Source of the DNA: Leptospira johnsonii
GTDB lineage: Bacteria > Spirochaetota > Leptospiria > Leptospirales > Leptospiraceae
Length of the DNA: 64,000 bases
Direction of reading: 5' to 3'
Assembly (NCBI RefSeq): GCF_003112675.1
Contig: NZ_BFAY01000001.1
Coordinates: 62,001 to 126,000 of the forward strand
The notes beneath the pieces are model-generated. The model worked only from the letters and a program-made list of their open reading frames with translations. It was not told the DNA's origin and made no database searches. Made by a program: the position numbers and the translations under genes. How positions within the stretch are numbered: position 1 is the first letter of the stretch; every line of letters begins with the position of its first letter. Positions 46,532-53,898 of this stretch are shown here, one piece after another.

Positions 46532-47326
46532 ATGGCAGTAATGGATTTCAACCGATACAAAGAGATCAACGATCAAAGGCTGAACTATAGAGAAATGGAA
46601 GACGCCACTGTGGTTTCCAACTACAGGAATGTAGGTTGTGGAGACGGGTATCGTATATATCTCAAGATAGACGAGAACAAAAAGGTCACTGACGCAAGTT
46701 ATACTACCACTGGTTGTGGATTCGGGATCGTGGCGCTTGCAATGGCCACAGAGATCGCCAAGGGAAAAACAATAGACGAACTAAAGAACGTCACCACCGA
46801 AGATGTTGAAAAACAATTCGAGTTCCCTGAACGCAGAAAAAATTATCCTGAGTCTGCGGTAGCAGCACTCCAGCAAGCAATCCATGATTACGAAACCGGA
46901 GCAGGAGTTCCAAAAGAAAGAAGGATCACTGCCGCAAAAGCAAAAGAAATTCTCTCCCAAAACGGAAGCCTAAAGGGAGAGGATCTATCTTCTATCATAT
47001 TAGAAAAAGAAGATCTACACGGAGTGGATTTCTCCGGAGCAAATCTAAACAACGCATTCTTAACCAACTGTAATTTTGCGGGAGCCAATTTCGAAGGAGC
47101 TCGACTTCGTGGAGCCTTCTTGAATGGAGCAGACCTAACAGGTGCCAACTTAAAAGGCGCAGATTTACGTTGGGCAAAACTCGCAGGAGCCAAGATAGAA
47201 GGCGCGGACTTTACGGACGCAGTCTATGATATAGGCACCAGAGTGGACCAAAAACAAATACATATTTTCTCTTCCATGAAGAAGGAAGGAAAAGATATCT
47301 ATATGGAGAAACATGAAGCCGGGTGA
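46532..47326 (+). CDS. NifU/IscU N-terminal-like domain fused to pentapeptide repeats
   Basis: 264 residues. Residues 1-120 match the Fe-S scaffold fold of IscU/NifU: NVGCGDGY with Cys36 and the neighbouring Asp, and TTGCGFGIVALA with Cys62. The third scaffold Cys (about position 106 in IscU) is missing: the equivalent stretch reads NYPESAVAALQQAI. After a linker (ITAAKAKEILSQNG), residues about 148-232 form roughly 16 pentapeptide repeats (ADLTGANLKGADLRWAKLAG), a right-handed quadrilateral helix. Cluster assembly is doubtful; a binding or regulatory role is possible. The last 14 nt overlap the next gene. Confidence 0.85.
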   Translation: MAVMDFNRYKEINDQRLNYREMEDATVVSNYRNVGCGDGYRIYLKIDENKKVTDASYTTTGCGFGIVALAMATEIAKGKTIDELKNVTTEDVEKQFEFPERRKNYPESAVAALQQAIHDYETGAGVPKERRITAAKAKEILSQNGSLKGEDLSSIILEKEDLHGVDFSGANLNNAFLTNCNFAGANFEGARLRGAFLNGADLTGANLKGADLRWAKLAGAKIEGADFTDAVYDIGTRVDQKQIHIFSSMKKEGKDIYMEKHEAG

Positions 47327-47504
47327 TAAAGCTAAACTAACCAAAAGAAGTTTTCTTTTAAAAGGAGTGATCGTACTAACCGGCGCTCAGGTAGAGATCC
47401 AGGAAATTAACGGAGACAAAGTTTCCGTTCTCTACAACGATAGAGAAGGTTACCCTCACACAATCGAAGATCTTACACTCGCAGACCTTGCGCCGATTGA
47501 ATAA
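47313..47504 (+). CDS. Small SH3-like protein coupled to the NifU-pentapeptide gene
   Basis: 63 residues starting MKPGDKAKLTKRSFLLKGVI, then VLTGAQVEIQEINGDKVSVL and YNDREGYPHTIEDLTLADLA. It is strand-rich with Gly turns, as in small SH3-like or KOW-like barrels. No named family. It overlaps the preceding gene by 14 nt, so it is coupled to it, and is probably cytoplasmic. Confidence 0.7.
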   Translation: MKPGDKAKLTKRSFLLKGVIVLTGAQVEIQEINGDKVSVLYNDREGYPHTIEDLTLADLAPIE

Positions 47505-47531
47505 GATAGTATCAAGTAAAGTCTCTCAGAT

Positions 47532-47623
47532 AAAACTTTTCGTTGCTCACGCTACCCCAGTAAACTCAGTACCCCAACCGAGCGAGTTCTAATTCTACTT
47601 TACAAATCCGAAGGAAAAGTTTT
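47532..47623. repeat. Widely spaced inverted repeat
   Basis: AAAACTTTTC (47532-47541) and GAAAAGTTTT (47614-47623) are perfect 10-bp arms about 72 nt apart, with further partial pairing outside (GTAAAG/CTTTAC). The element fills the gap before the small lipoprotein gene. Confidence 0.35.
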
Positions 47624-47649
47624 AACTTCTTCGCGGAGAAATTAGAGAG

Positions 47650-47967
47650 ATGATATATAGAACGCTCATTATTTTGCTATTGGCTGCGGTTACTATTATG
47701 CCTGGGATAGCTTGTTCTTGGATGGACGATGTTCCGATCCTTACCTGGTTTGTAGAAGACGACGAGGAAGAAAGAAAAGAATTTCACGATCTATTGGTTT
47801 TGATCGCGATCGCTTCAAACAACGGACATAACGGACCGCTAACAGCCCAAAGCTTAGAAGTAAAAACAAAAATCCATTCTTTGTCGGATACCAGTCGCGC
47901 ATTATTTTGTACTTTGTTGCAGACTAAAGATCCTTCTCAATTTAAAGAGTATTGTTTAAACCCTTAA
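47650..47967 (+). CDS. Small C-x14-C lipoprotein, copy 1
   Basis: 105 residues. Signal peptide MIYRTLIILLLAAVTIMPGI with lipobox GIAC at about residue 22. The mature part has an acidic stretch (FVEDDEEERKEFHD), then a short hydrophobic helix (LLVLIAIA), and ends with two Cys spaced by 14 residues (LFC...EYC) four residues from the C-terminus. The small lipoprotein at 50154 shares acidic block, hydrophobic helix, KxxxxLxD and C-x14-C end, so I read the two as paralogues. It lies just upstream of the lipase-like lipoprotein. Function unknown. Confidence 0.75.
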   Translation: MIYRTLIILLLAAVTIMPGIACSWMDDVPILTWFVEDDEEERKEFHDLLVLIAIASNNGHNGPLTAQSLEVKTKIHSLSDTSRALFCTLLQTKDPSQFKEYCLNP

Positions 47968-47983
47968 ATTTATTAATCTAGTT

Positions 47984-48045
47984 AACTTGGCGGACTTTGT
48001 GTAAGGAAAATTGTAGATGCAATTTTTGCTCAAAGCCGCTAAGTT
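47984..48045. repeat. Intergenic stem-loop upstream of lipase-like gene
   Basis: AACTTGGCGGACTTTG (47984-47999) pairs with CAAAGCCGCTAAGTT (48031-48045) with one bulge and one mismatch. It lies between the small lipoprotein and the lipase-like lipoprotein, ending 15 bp before the latter's start. Confidence 0.5.
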
Positions 48046-48060
48046 GAGAAGATCACTCTT

Positions 48061-48789
48061 ATGATCCAAAGATCTTCCGTAAATTTTCTAATCTGCAACC
48101 GTAAGACAATTTATACGATTCTATCTGTCGTATTTTTATTACAATGCGGGACCACTTATTCCACTATCACATATTCCAAATACGAACAGATCCGTGCAGT
48201 TCGTGAAAACGCAATATCTTCCGAAAATTTAAGCCTGATCACCACTCGATTCTTAAAAAGTAACGATCTATACGAAAAATACCAGGAGGCTCCCAGAGTA
48301 GTCATCTACGATTTGGATAATAGATTGGTAGCATTGAAAACAAGAGAACTTGCGTATTATCTCTCCGAGTTATGTTATCAAGTCGGATCCGAACTGGATC
48401 TAGACGATCCAATGTTTGCGAGAATGTTCGCTTCTTCTTTGGTATATTCTTTTACGTATTTATTCGATAAAAAGGCGATCCCTGCCGCAGATCCATTTTC
48501 CATGGAGTTTAGATTCGCATTAGAAACATATAATAGGTCCCTTGCCCAATTAGTTCGGTTTGCCAAAAGGAATCGAAAACTTGCTAATCTAACAGATCTA
48601 AATCTTCCGCTTATTAGAGGTGCGCTCTCCATGACCAGGGCGGAAGTGGAAACCGCCTGGACTCCCAAAAATTTCCTGGAAATAGAAGTAGCCTACGATT
48701 ATAAAAACGAAGGATTTTTCAACCAGATCAGTAAATTCGGGATAAACACCTCTTATCCTGATCCGCAAACATCCGGAAAAAGAACCTGA
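48061..48789 (+). CDS. N-terminal part of a lipase-like lipoprotein (frameshifted)
   Basis: 242 residues. Signal sequence with lipobox VFLLQC near residue 33, then a helical domain (ENAISSENLSLITTRFLKSN, LKTRELAYYLSELCYQVGSE, MARMFASSLVYSF-like). This matches the N-terminal domain that precedes the hydrolase in roughly 600-700-residue alpha/beta-hydrolase lipoproteins of Gram-negative bacteria. The frame ends abruptly (PDPQTSGKRT) where the +1 frame opens into the hydrolase (frame open from 48746). I read this and the next entry as one gene split by a single-base shift at about 48755-48785. Annotation as a stand-alone gene is possible but less likely. Confidence 0.75.
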   Translation: MIQRSSVNFLICNRKTIYTILSVVFLLQCGTTYSTITYSKYEQIRAVRENAISSENLSLITTRFLKSNDLYEKYQEAPRVVIYDLDNRLVALKTRELAYYLSELCYQVGSELDLDDPMFARMFASSLVYSFTYLFDKKAIPAADPFSMEFRFALETYNRSLAQLVRFAKRNRKLANLTDLNLPLIRGALSMTRAEVETAWTPKNFLEIEVAYDYKNEGFFNQISKFGINTSYPDPQTSGKRT

Positions 48790-48811
48790 AGAAAGAAGAA
48801 AATACGAATTC

Positions 48812-49963
48812 GTGGCCGGAGTGGGCCAAGCAAATCCAGGGACTGCTCTCCTGACGCTGGAAGAATCTTATTTAGAAAATCGTAATTTAACTCTAAAAGC
48901 AGTTATGCATCTGTATGATCCGGTCCATAGAGACAGGGTCCAATTTTCTGGATTGGATTTGCCAATGGAAAGCGACACTACAACTCCGTTGGCGTATATG
49001 TTATCAGGAGCAGAAAAGAGGGACGGATTTTTCGCAAAATTTGACGGAGAGGTAGCCTTGGAAAGAAAGGGGCTCTATCTAGTGTATCCTTACAGAAAGG
49101 GAAAGATCCCTGTGGTATTTGTACACGGACTTGCTTCTTCTCCTTTTATTTGGTTCCCAATGATCAACGAACTTTTAGCGGATCCTAAGATTAAGGACAA
49201 CTACCAGTTCTGGGTATATTGGTATCCAACAGGAAATCCGATCACTATCTCAGCAGCTGACTTTAGAGACACACTCCGAGACTTACGAAAAACTTATGAT
49301 CCTAAGGAAGCGGATTCTTCTTTCGACAAGATGATGATCGTGGGTCACAGTATGGGAGGACTTCTTTCCAAGCTGATGGTGACCATAAGTAAAAAAGAAG
49401 ATTGGATGAAGGCTGCAAATGTTTCTCCTGAAAAATTCGATTCCCTCAACTCAGAATCTAAAGAAGAAGTAAAACGAGTTTTCGATTTCAAACCATTACC
49501 TTTTGTGAAAAGAGTCGTTTTTATTGCTACGCCGCATAGGGGTTCTAATCTGGCCGAAGGATTTTTAGCTTCTATCGCAAGGATCTTATTTGTGCTTCCT
49601 AAAGGTGCACTTCACAATGTAGGAAAGGTTTATAAGTTTTTAACTTCCGACTCGGAGGAAGAATCCATTCTTCCGGAAACCTACGGAGTGGACGGGCTTT
49701 CTCCCAATAGTCTGTTCATGAAGGTCACGGGAGAGTTGAAGCCCGAAATTCCGTTCCATTCTATTATAGGGAATTCTAAGTTCAGAGACTTAGAATGGAT
49801 CAACGATTCAGTGGTATCCTATGATAGTTCTCACTTAGACGGAGCGGAGTCCGAACTTCTAATCGATTCGGATCATTCTGTCCAAGATCATATGCCTACT
49901 ATTCTGGAGATCAAAAGGATCCTCTGGGAACATTCCGGAATAAAATATTTTATTTCCAAATAA
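48812..49963 (+). CDS. Alpha/beta-hydrolase (lipase-like), C-terminal part of frameshifted lipoprotein
   Basis: 383 residues from a GTG at 48812, though the frame is open from 48746 and its upstream codons read as protein (HPEKEPEERRKYEF). The alpha/beta-hydrolase core has the oxyanion loop VVFVHGLASSPFIWFPM and the nucleophile elbow MIVGHSMGGLLS with Ser near 180. An acid/His pair lies late in the sequence (LIDSDHSVQDH). LPMESDTTTPLAYML is typical of the family. Alone it would lack a signal peptide, so as a separate product it would stay in the cytoplasm, unlike its relatives. Joined to the upstream frame it would be a secreted esterase or lipase. Confidence 0.8.
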   Translation: MAGVGQANPGTALLTLEESYLENRNLTLKAVMHLYDPVHRDRVQFSGLDLPMESDTTTPLAYMLSGAEKRDGFFAKFDGEVALERKGLYLVYPYRKGKIPVVFVHGLASSPFIWFPMINELLADPKIKDNYQFWVYWYPTGNPITISAADFRDTLRDLRKTYDPKEADSSFDKMMIVGHSMGGLLSKLMVTISKKEDWMKAANVSPEKFDSLNSESKEEVKRVFDFKPLPFVKRVVFIATPHRGSNLAEGFLASIARILFVLPKGALHNVGKVYKFLTSDSEEESILPETYGVDGLSPNSLFMKVTGELKPEIPFHSIIGNSKFRDLEWINDSVVSYDSSHLDGAESELLIDSDHSVQDHMPTILEIKRILWEHSGIKYFISK

Positions 49964-50034
49964 TATTATAGTAATATAATATACATAAAAATTCATCCCT
50001 CCCTTTCTATTCAATTCGAGTATTCAAAATGGTA

Positions 50035-50040
50035 TATAAT
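50035..50040 (+). promoter_or_regulatory. Candidate -10 element before small lipoprotein copy 2
   Basis: A consensus TATAAT lies 114 bp upstream of the ATG at 50154 in a very AT-rich gap (49964-50102). No convincing -35 box was found at the right spacing. Confidence 0.3.
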
Positions 50041-50102
50041 GAAAAGTTTATATTAAATTTGGGATAAAAATATTTTTAGAAAAAATTCGCAAATAGATTT
50101 AC

Positions 50103-50131
50103 TTCGAATGTATGCCTGTTTTTCATTCGAA
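50103..50131 (+). promoter_or_regulatory. Perfect inverted repeat in the leader of small lipoprotein copy 2
   Basis: TTCGAATG (50103-50110) and CATTCGAA (50124-50131) form a perfect 8-bp stem with a 13-nt loop, ending 22 nt before the ATG. It would be part of the mRNA leader. Confidence 0.45.
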
Positions 50132-50153
50132 AAAAAATATGAGAGATTTTTCT

Positions 50154-50477
50154 ATGTTTAAGATTTTTGTGTCTGTATTGTTGGTGCTAAGTATTAGCTT
50201 TATTAATACTTCTTGTTCTGATGTCGAGGATCTGAATCCGTTTAGTACCGAAGATGAGCAGGATAAAGCGTTTGAGCAATTCCTGATCCTTTGGGCTCTT
50301 ACCTATGCGGCAGCAAGCACTCCTCCTCCGTGGTGGAATCCGACGTCAGCTTCTTCGGTAGATTTAGGACAAGCAAAGGCAGAATGGGATAAGTTGGATC
50401 CTGTTAAAAAAGCAGAAGCTTGTGCGATTGCATTTGCCAGCGGAGAGAAACCTCCTGCGGAGCTTTGCGCGAAATAG
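50154..50477 (+). CDS. Small C-x14-C lipoprotein, copy 2
   Basis: 107 residues from the ATG at 50154, preceded by GAGAG. Earlier in-frame ATGs would add residues ahead of the signal. Lipobox FINTSC at about residue 21. The mature part is acidic (STEDEQDKAFEQ), then a hydrophobic helix (FLILWALTYAAAS), a Pro/Trp turn (TPPPWWNP), KAEWDKLDP, and a C-terminal Cys pair spaced by 14 residues (EAC...ELC). This arrangement matches the protein at 47650, on the other side of the lipase-like gene. Function unknown. Confidence 0.75.
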   Translation: MFKIFVSVLLVLSISFINTSCSDVEDLNPFSTEDEQDKAFEQFLILWALTYAAASTPPPWWNPTSASSVDLGQAKAEWDKLDPVKKAEACAIAFASGEKPPAELCAK

Positions 50478-50493
50478 AAAGCGAATTAACTCG

Positions 50494-50546
50494 GATCGGC
50501 AGCGTGATGGAAATTCCTTGGTCAGCACGCTGTCGATCTTTTCTTT
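50494..50546 (+). terminator. Intrinsic terminator between small lipoprotein and tetR
   Basis: GATCGGCAGCGTG (50494-50506) pairs with CACGCTGTCGATC (50526-50538) with one G-T wobble, followed by a T-rich tract at 50539-50546. It lies between convergent genes. Confidence 0.75.
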
Positions 50547-51185
50547 TTAAGAATTCATTCCTTTCCAAAGCCAGTCGAATGATTCGGAAAGGACCTGATC
50601 TAATTCTCCCTCTAGGAGCCAAAAATTTTTGTTTAAGAAGGCTTCTTTTACTTCTTTGGGAGGATTATGGTGCTGCCAAAGCATCAAACCTAAGAAATAA
50701 AAACGTAATATAAATTTTCTGGCATTCGAGATCGTAAGCCCAGTCTCTCTGGAAAGCCAGACTCTTGCCAGTTCATCCATTCCGTCGGAAGTGTTCTTTT
50801 TGAATTCGTATAAAAATTTTTGGTCCACATTACTTTCTAAAATTCCAGGAATGATCAGACCTACGAACATGAAAATTTCATTTTGGGAAAACTGAAGAAT
50901 GATCTTCTCCTTTAGCTTGGATAAAGAATATTCAGGGCCTTGCAAAAGTTCCGCAAGTTCCTTAAAAAAGGATTCTGTTTCTTGTAAATGAAGTGTGAGA
51001 AAAATTTCTTCCCTTGTTTTGAAATAAAAATAGATTACACCCTTTGTGACTCCCGCGGCTTCCGCGATCTCCTGGGTGCTGGGAAGGGGATGTTTTTGTT
51101 TCGCCAGAAGTCCCCGTAAAGCAGCCACTATAGACTGCTTGCGGATTTCCTTTTCTTCCGGTCTTCTGGCTCTTTTTTTATCCAC
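50547..51185 (-). CDS. TetR-family transcriptional regulator
   Basis: Start placed at a GTG (51185), which gives the usual basic TetR N-terminus (DKKRARRPEEKEIRKQSIVA) and begins 10 nt after the upstream SDR stop. An ATG at 51224 would overlap that gene and add 13 uncharacteristic residues. The helix-turn-helix reads PSTQEIAEAAGVTKGVIYFY followed by FKTREEIFLTL. The C-terminal helical ligand domain is not assignable to a ligand. It probably represses the SDR-tetR operon through the inverted repeat before the SDR gene. Confidence 0.88.
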   Translation of the reverse strand: MDKKRARRPEEKEIRKQSIVAALRGLLAKQKHPLPSTQEIAEAAGVTKGVIYFYFKTREEIFLTLHLQETESFFKELAELLQGPEYSLSKLKEKIILQFSQNEIFMFVGLIIPGILESNVDQKFLYEFKKNTSDGMDELARVWLSRETGLTISNARKFILRFYFLGLMLWQHHNPPKEVKEAFLNKNFWLLEGELDQVLSESFDWLWKGMNS

Positions 51186-51195
51186 TCTCAGGAAA

Positions 51196-52197
51196 CTATA
51201 CCGCAGTGGACAACATCCAGTCAACTGTCTCTTGCAGGGATTTTCGGACAGGTATAGGTTTCCATTGGAATTCCTTCGCCAATCGATCCGAATTATATTC
51301 TTGTTTTCTTTGCAGATAGTCTTGCACTATCTCCGAGTTGATCTGTCTATCCAAACCTGTGACTGCATGTTTTAATGCATCCAAATAAGGCATAACTCGA
51401 ACAATGAAGGAAGGAAGTTCTTTGCCAGTTGTTTTTGCTTTTGGATGGATCTCCTTTACTAGTCTGCAAACTTGAGAAACGGAAAGAGTCTCACCAGTTG
51501 CAATATATCGTCCTTGCGCAGAAGGATTTTCATACGCCAAGATATGCGCCATCGCGACATCTCTCACATCCACGTAAGAAAAAGTCATCTTAGGTGCGAA
51601 TGGAAGTTGTCCTTTTAGAATGTCCTGAATAAGTTTCAAAGAGGAAGTAGGTTGAGTGAACTGAGGACCCAGAATAGTTCCAGGCAGAACGGTCACCAGA
51701 TTCAAACCTAATTTTTTAGAAAGTTCCCAGGCCAATTTTTCTGATTGGGTTTTGGAGATCGCATAAGGTTCTTTCGCAGAATCGTTCCAAGTGGATTCGT
51801 TCAGAGGAGTTTCGCCTTCGGCGATTGTTCCCACTGCGGCGATACTAGAAGTATATACGATCTTTTTGATCCCTGCCTTATGGGCCTCTTCCAGAATATT
51901 CCTAGTTCCGTTGATATTCGGCTCCACCACTTCTTTCTGAGGATCTTTAGCAGTCAGATTGAATGCCGCTGCCACTTGGAAGAGTCCATCTTGTCCTTGA
52001 AGAGCCTTGCGAAGAGATTCTCTGTCTCCCAAATCCGCAGATACCAATTTTACTCCTAACTTTTTCAAGTTGGCCGTCTTCTTTGCATCGTTCGCATCTC
52101 GAACCGCAGCCGTTACCTCATAACCTCTTTCCTGAAGAAGTTTTACTAAAGAAAAACCCAAGTGCCCACTCGCACCGGTTACTAATACTTTTTGCAT
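51196..52197 (-). CDS. NAD(P)-dependent extended SDR, dihydroflavonol-4-reductase-like
   Basis: 333 residues. Rossmann motif VLVTGASGHLGFSLVKLL near the start, catalytic YAISK near 150, SSIAAVG with the active-site Ser upstream, and the substrate-side loop VLPGTILGP. It resembles 3-beta-HSD/dihydroflavonol reductase type epimerases acting on small carbonyl or hydroxyl compounds; the exact substrate is unknown. It is the first gene of a pair with tetR, and the TetR protein may sense its substrate. Confidence 0.88.
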   Translation of the reverse strand: MQKVLVTGASGHLGFSLVKLLQERGYEVTAAVRDANDAKKTANLKKLGVKLVSADLGDRESLRKALQGQDGLFQVAAAFNLTAKDPQKEVVEPNINGTRNILEEAHKAGIKKIVYTSSIAAVGTIAEGETPLNESTWNDSAKEPYAISKTQSEKLAWELSKKLGLNLVTVLPGTILGPQFTQPTSSLKLIQDILKGQLPFAPKMTFSYVDVRDVAMAHILAYENPSAQGRYIATGETLSVSQVCRLVKEIHPKAKTTGKELPSFIVRVMPYLDALKHAVTGLDRQINSEIVQDYLQRKQEYNSDRLAKEFQWKPIPVRKSLQETVDWMLSTAV

Positions 52198-52229
52198 GAG
52201 TTCCTACCTCGCTAATTAATATACTATTG

Positions 52230-52254
52230 GACTATAAATAATATACTAATAGTC
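52230..52254. promoter_or_regulatory. Putative TetR operator upstream of SDR gene
   Basis: GACTAT (52230-52235) and ATAGTC (52249-52254) are perfect 6-bp arms, 13 bp apart. A TAATATACTA unit occurs twice (near 52217 and 52239), about 22 bp apart. The site is 33 bp upstream of the SDR start in an AT-rich promoter region. On the minus strand TTGACT (52251-52256) could be a -35 that the operator covers. Confidence 0.45.
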
Positions 52255-52347
52255 AATTATTTTTTAGAAATAGATTCGTGTGTAAAGGTTTGATGAAATT
52301 TGATCCTGTCATATTGGCTTGTTTTTGTGCGGGTTGGAAGAAGAGGT

Positions 52348-53487
52348 TTACGGCTTAGAAGTCCCTTTCTGTTTTCTATACAACGCCGGTGACATCCCCA
52401 TAAACTTTACGAACTGAGAATGAAAGGTGGATTTGGAATTAAAACCGACAGCAAATGCAATATCCAATACTGAACTATCTGCTTCTTCGGTCAGGCGTTT
52501 ACAAGCTTCTTGCACTCTATATCGATTGATGAGTTCGTAAAAATTCATTTTATGAACTTCGTTTAAGTATCTGGAAGTTTGGTGTAAATTCAGCCCCAGT
52601 TCGGCTGCCAAGTCTACAAGTCTTAGTTCACTATCCCTGTATAAATTTTTGATCTCTAAGAGTTCTTTAAGTTTGGAGTTCGCTGTTTCTATTTCTTTGG
52701 AGAGAAGTGGAGTGTTTTGATATTTTGCACTTTGGATGACTTCGCTGATCTCACTAAAAAATCCGGGATGTCTTTCTCTGACCAAGAATAATAGGAGCAC
52801 CATGATGCAAATAAGAGAAGCTCCCATGTCGAATAAATATTTGTTCTTTAGGAAGTAGGCTGTTCCTATCAGACTGTTTGCGAATACAGGTAAAAGTAGT
52901 ACCAGCCATACTAATTTTAATTCGTATATTTCGTATCTTCTGCTGACCTTATGGTAGAGATAGAGGCAGAATAGGGAATATACAGAAACCTGGATGCTTG
53001 CGATAAAACTTCCTAAATGAGCCCAGTCGAGTCTGAATTCTTTGGCTCCTTGTATTACCTGGGCTTTTAGTTCCGAACTATCTTGCGAAAAGAAAATACA
53101 TTCGAAAACGGTAAACAGTAGAACGGGAGAAAAATGTAGCGCGTAGCGGAGGGCCTTTTCTTTCGGACTTTCTTCTTCGGTTTCTAAGAATGAACGAATG
53201 TAGGTGTAGATCAGCGGGCCTACGGAAATTACGCTGGTATGTAGGAATATGAATAGATAAGGAAATTCTAATAGATCATCCTGTAGATACCAAGAATACC
53301 TAAGTAGAATAGTCCCTGTCAGGATCATGATGATTACCAGGATCCGATTTCCAGAACCCGGACGGATGATTTCCAAATAGGAGTATAGAAATGCGGCTCC
53401 GGTGCCGAACTGTAGGAATTTCAGGAAAAATATATGTAGGTATTCCATAGATTGGTTTTTTGGGCCGGATGCTATTTGATTTCTCAT
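52348..53487 (-). CDS. AraC-family regulator with N-terminal multi-pass membrane domain
   Basis: 380 residues from the ATG at 53487; a TTG at 53502 is an alternative. The first roughly 240 residues hold about seven hydrophobic segments (FLQFGTGAAFLYSYLEIIRP, LVIIMILTGTILLRYSW, VYSLFCLYLYHKV). The C-terminal 100 residues are an AraC DNA-binding domain with two helix-turn-helix units (LRLVDLAAELGLNLHQTSRY, VLDIAFAVGFNSKSTFHSQF, then VKFMGMSPALYRKQ). Such membrane-embedded AraC regulators are abundant in Leptospira. The inducer is unknown. The first unit keeps the usual spacing. Confidence 0.9.
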   Translation of the reverse strand: MRNQIASGPKNQSMEYLHIFFLKFLQFGTGAAFLYSYLEIIRPGSGNRILVIIMILTGTILLRYSWYLQDDLLEFPYLFIFLHTSVISVGPLIYTYIRSFLETEEESPKEKALRYALHFSPVLLFTVFECIFFSQDSSELKAQVIQGAKEFRLDWAHLGSFIASIQVSVYSLFCLYLYHKVSRRYEIYELKLVWLVLLLPVFANSLIGTAYFLKNKYLFDMGASLICIMVLLLFLVRERHPGFFSEISEVIQSAKYQNTPLLSKEIETANSKLKELLEIKNLYRDSELRLVDLAAELGLNLHQTSRYLNEVHKMNFYELINRYRVQEACKRLTEEADSSVLDIAFAVGFNSKSTFHSQFVKFMGMSPALYRKQKGTSKP

Positions 53488-53898
53488 CCTATTTTCTGCC
53501 AAACAGATTTGAGAAGATCTGGCAAGCCAAATTATCTTTGGAATTTGTTGGAACTCCTACAAATTCCTTCCAGAAATACTCTTGAAAAAGTATGAATTTT
53601 CTGATAGAGCGAAAAGAGTCGCACCAGGGTACCACCAACCGGCCCCCTTCCGCAGCGACAATAGAAGCGAGGAAACGACTCCGAAGGAAGTCGGTGGCCG
53701 AAAGGCCAAAAAGAGTCGCACCAGGGTACCACCAACCGGCCCCCACCCAAAGAGGGTGGGGAGAACTACTGCCAAATCGCCTGTAGGAGTTCCTACACAC
53801 GCTCGAAAACCCCTCTTGAAGGTCCGATCCGATAAGTTCGGCTATCCGAACCTATGGAGACGGTCGATCATCCAATTCAGATCTGTTATTATGCCTGC
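53488..53898. repeat. Repeat-rich intergenic block (36-bp direct repeats, hairpins, two palindromes)
   Basis: A 36-bp perfect direct repeat (53612-53647 and 53709-53744) carries the core GTCGCACCAGGGTACC. Between the copies are CGACT/AGTCG and GGCC-GAAA-GGCC stems. After the second copy is CCCCACCC...GGGTGGGG (53741-53748 with 53754-53761). Quasi-palindromes flank the block: TGTTGGAACTCCTACA (53546-53561) and TGTAGGAGTTCCTACA (53782-53797). All six frames open across it, but with composition that mirrors the repeats, so I call no gene here. Confidence 0.7.

Noticed and set aside
53612..53744. CRISPR array
   Set aside because: Only two copies of the repeat, a 61-bp spacer containing hairpins, and no cas genes.
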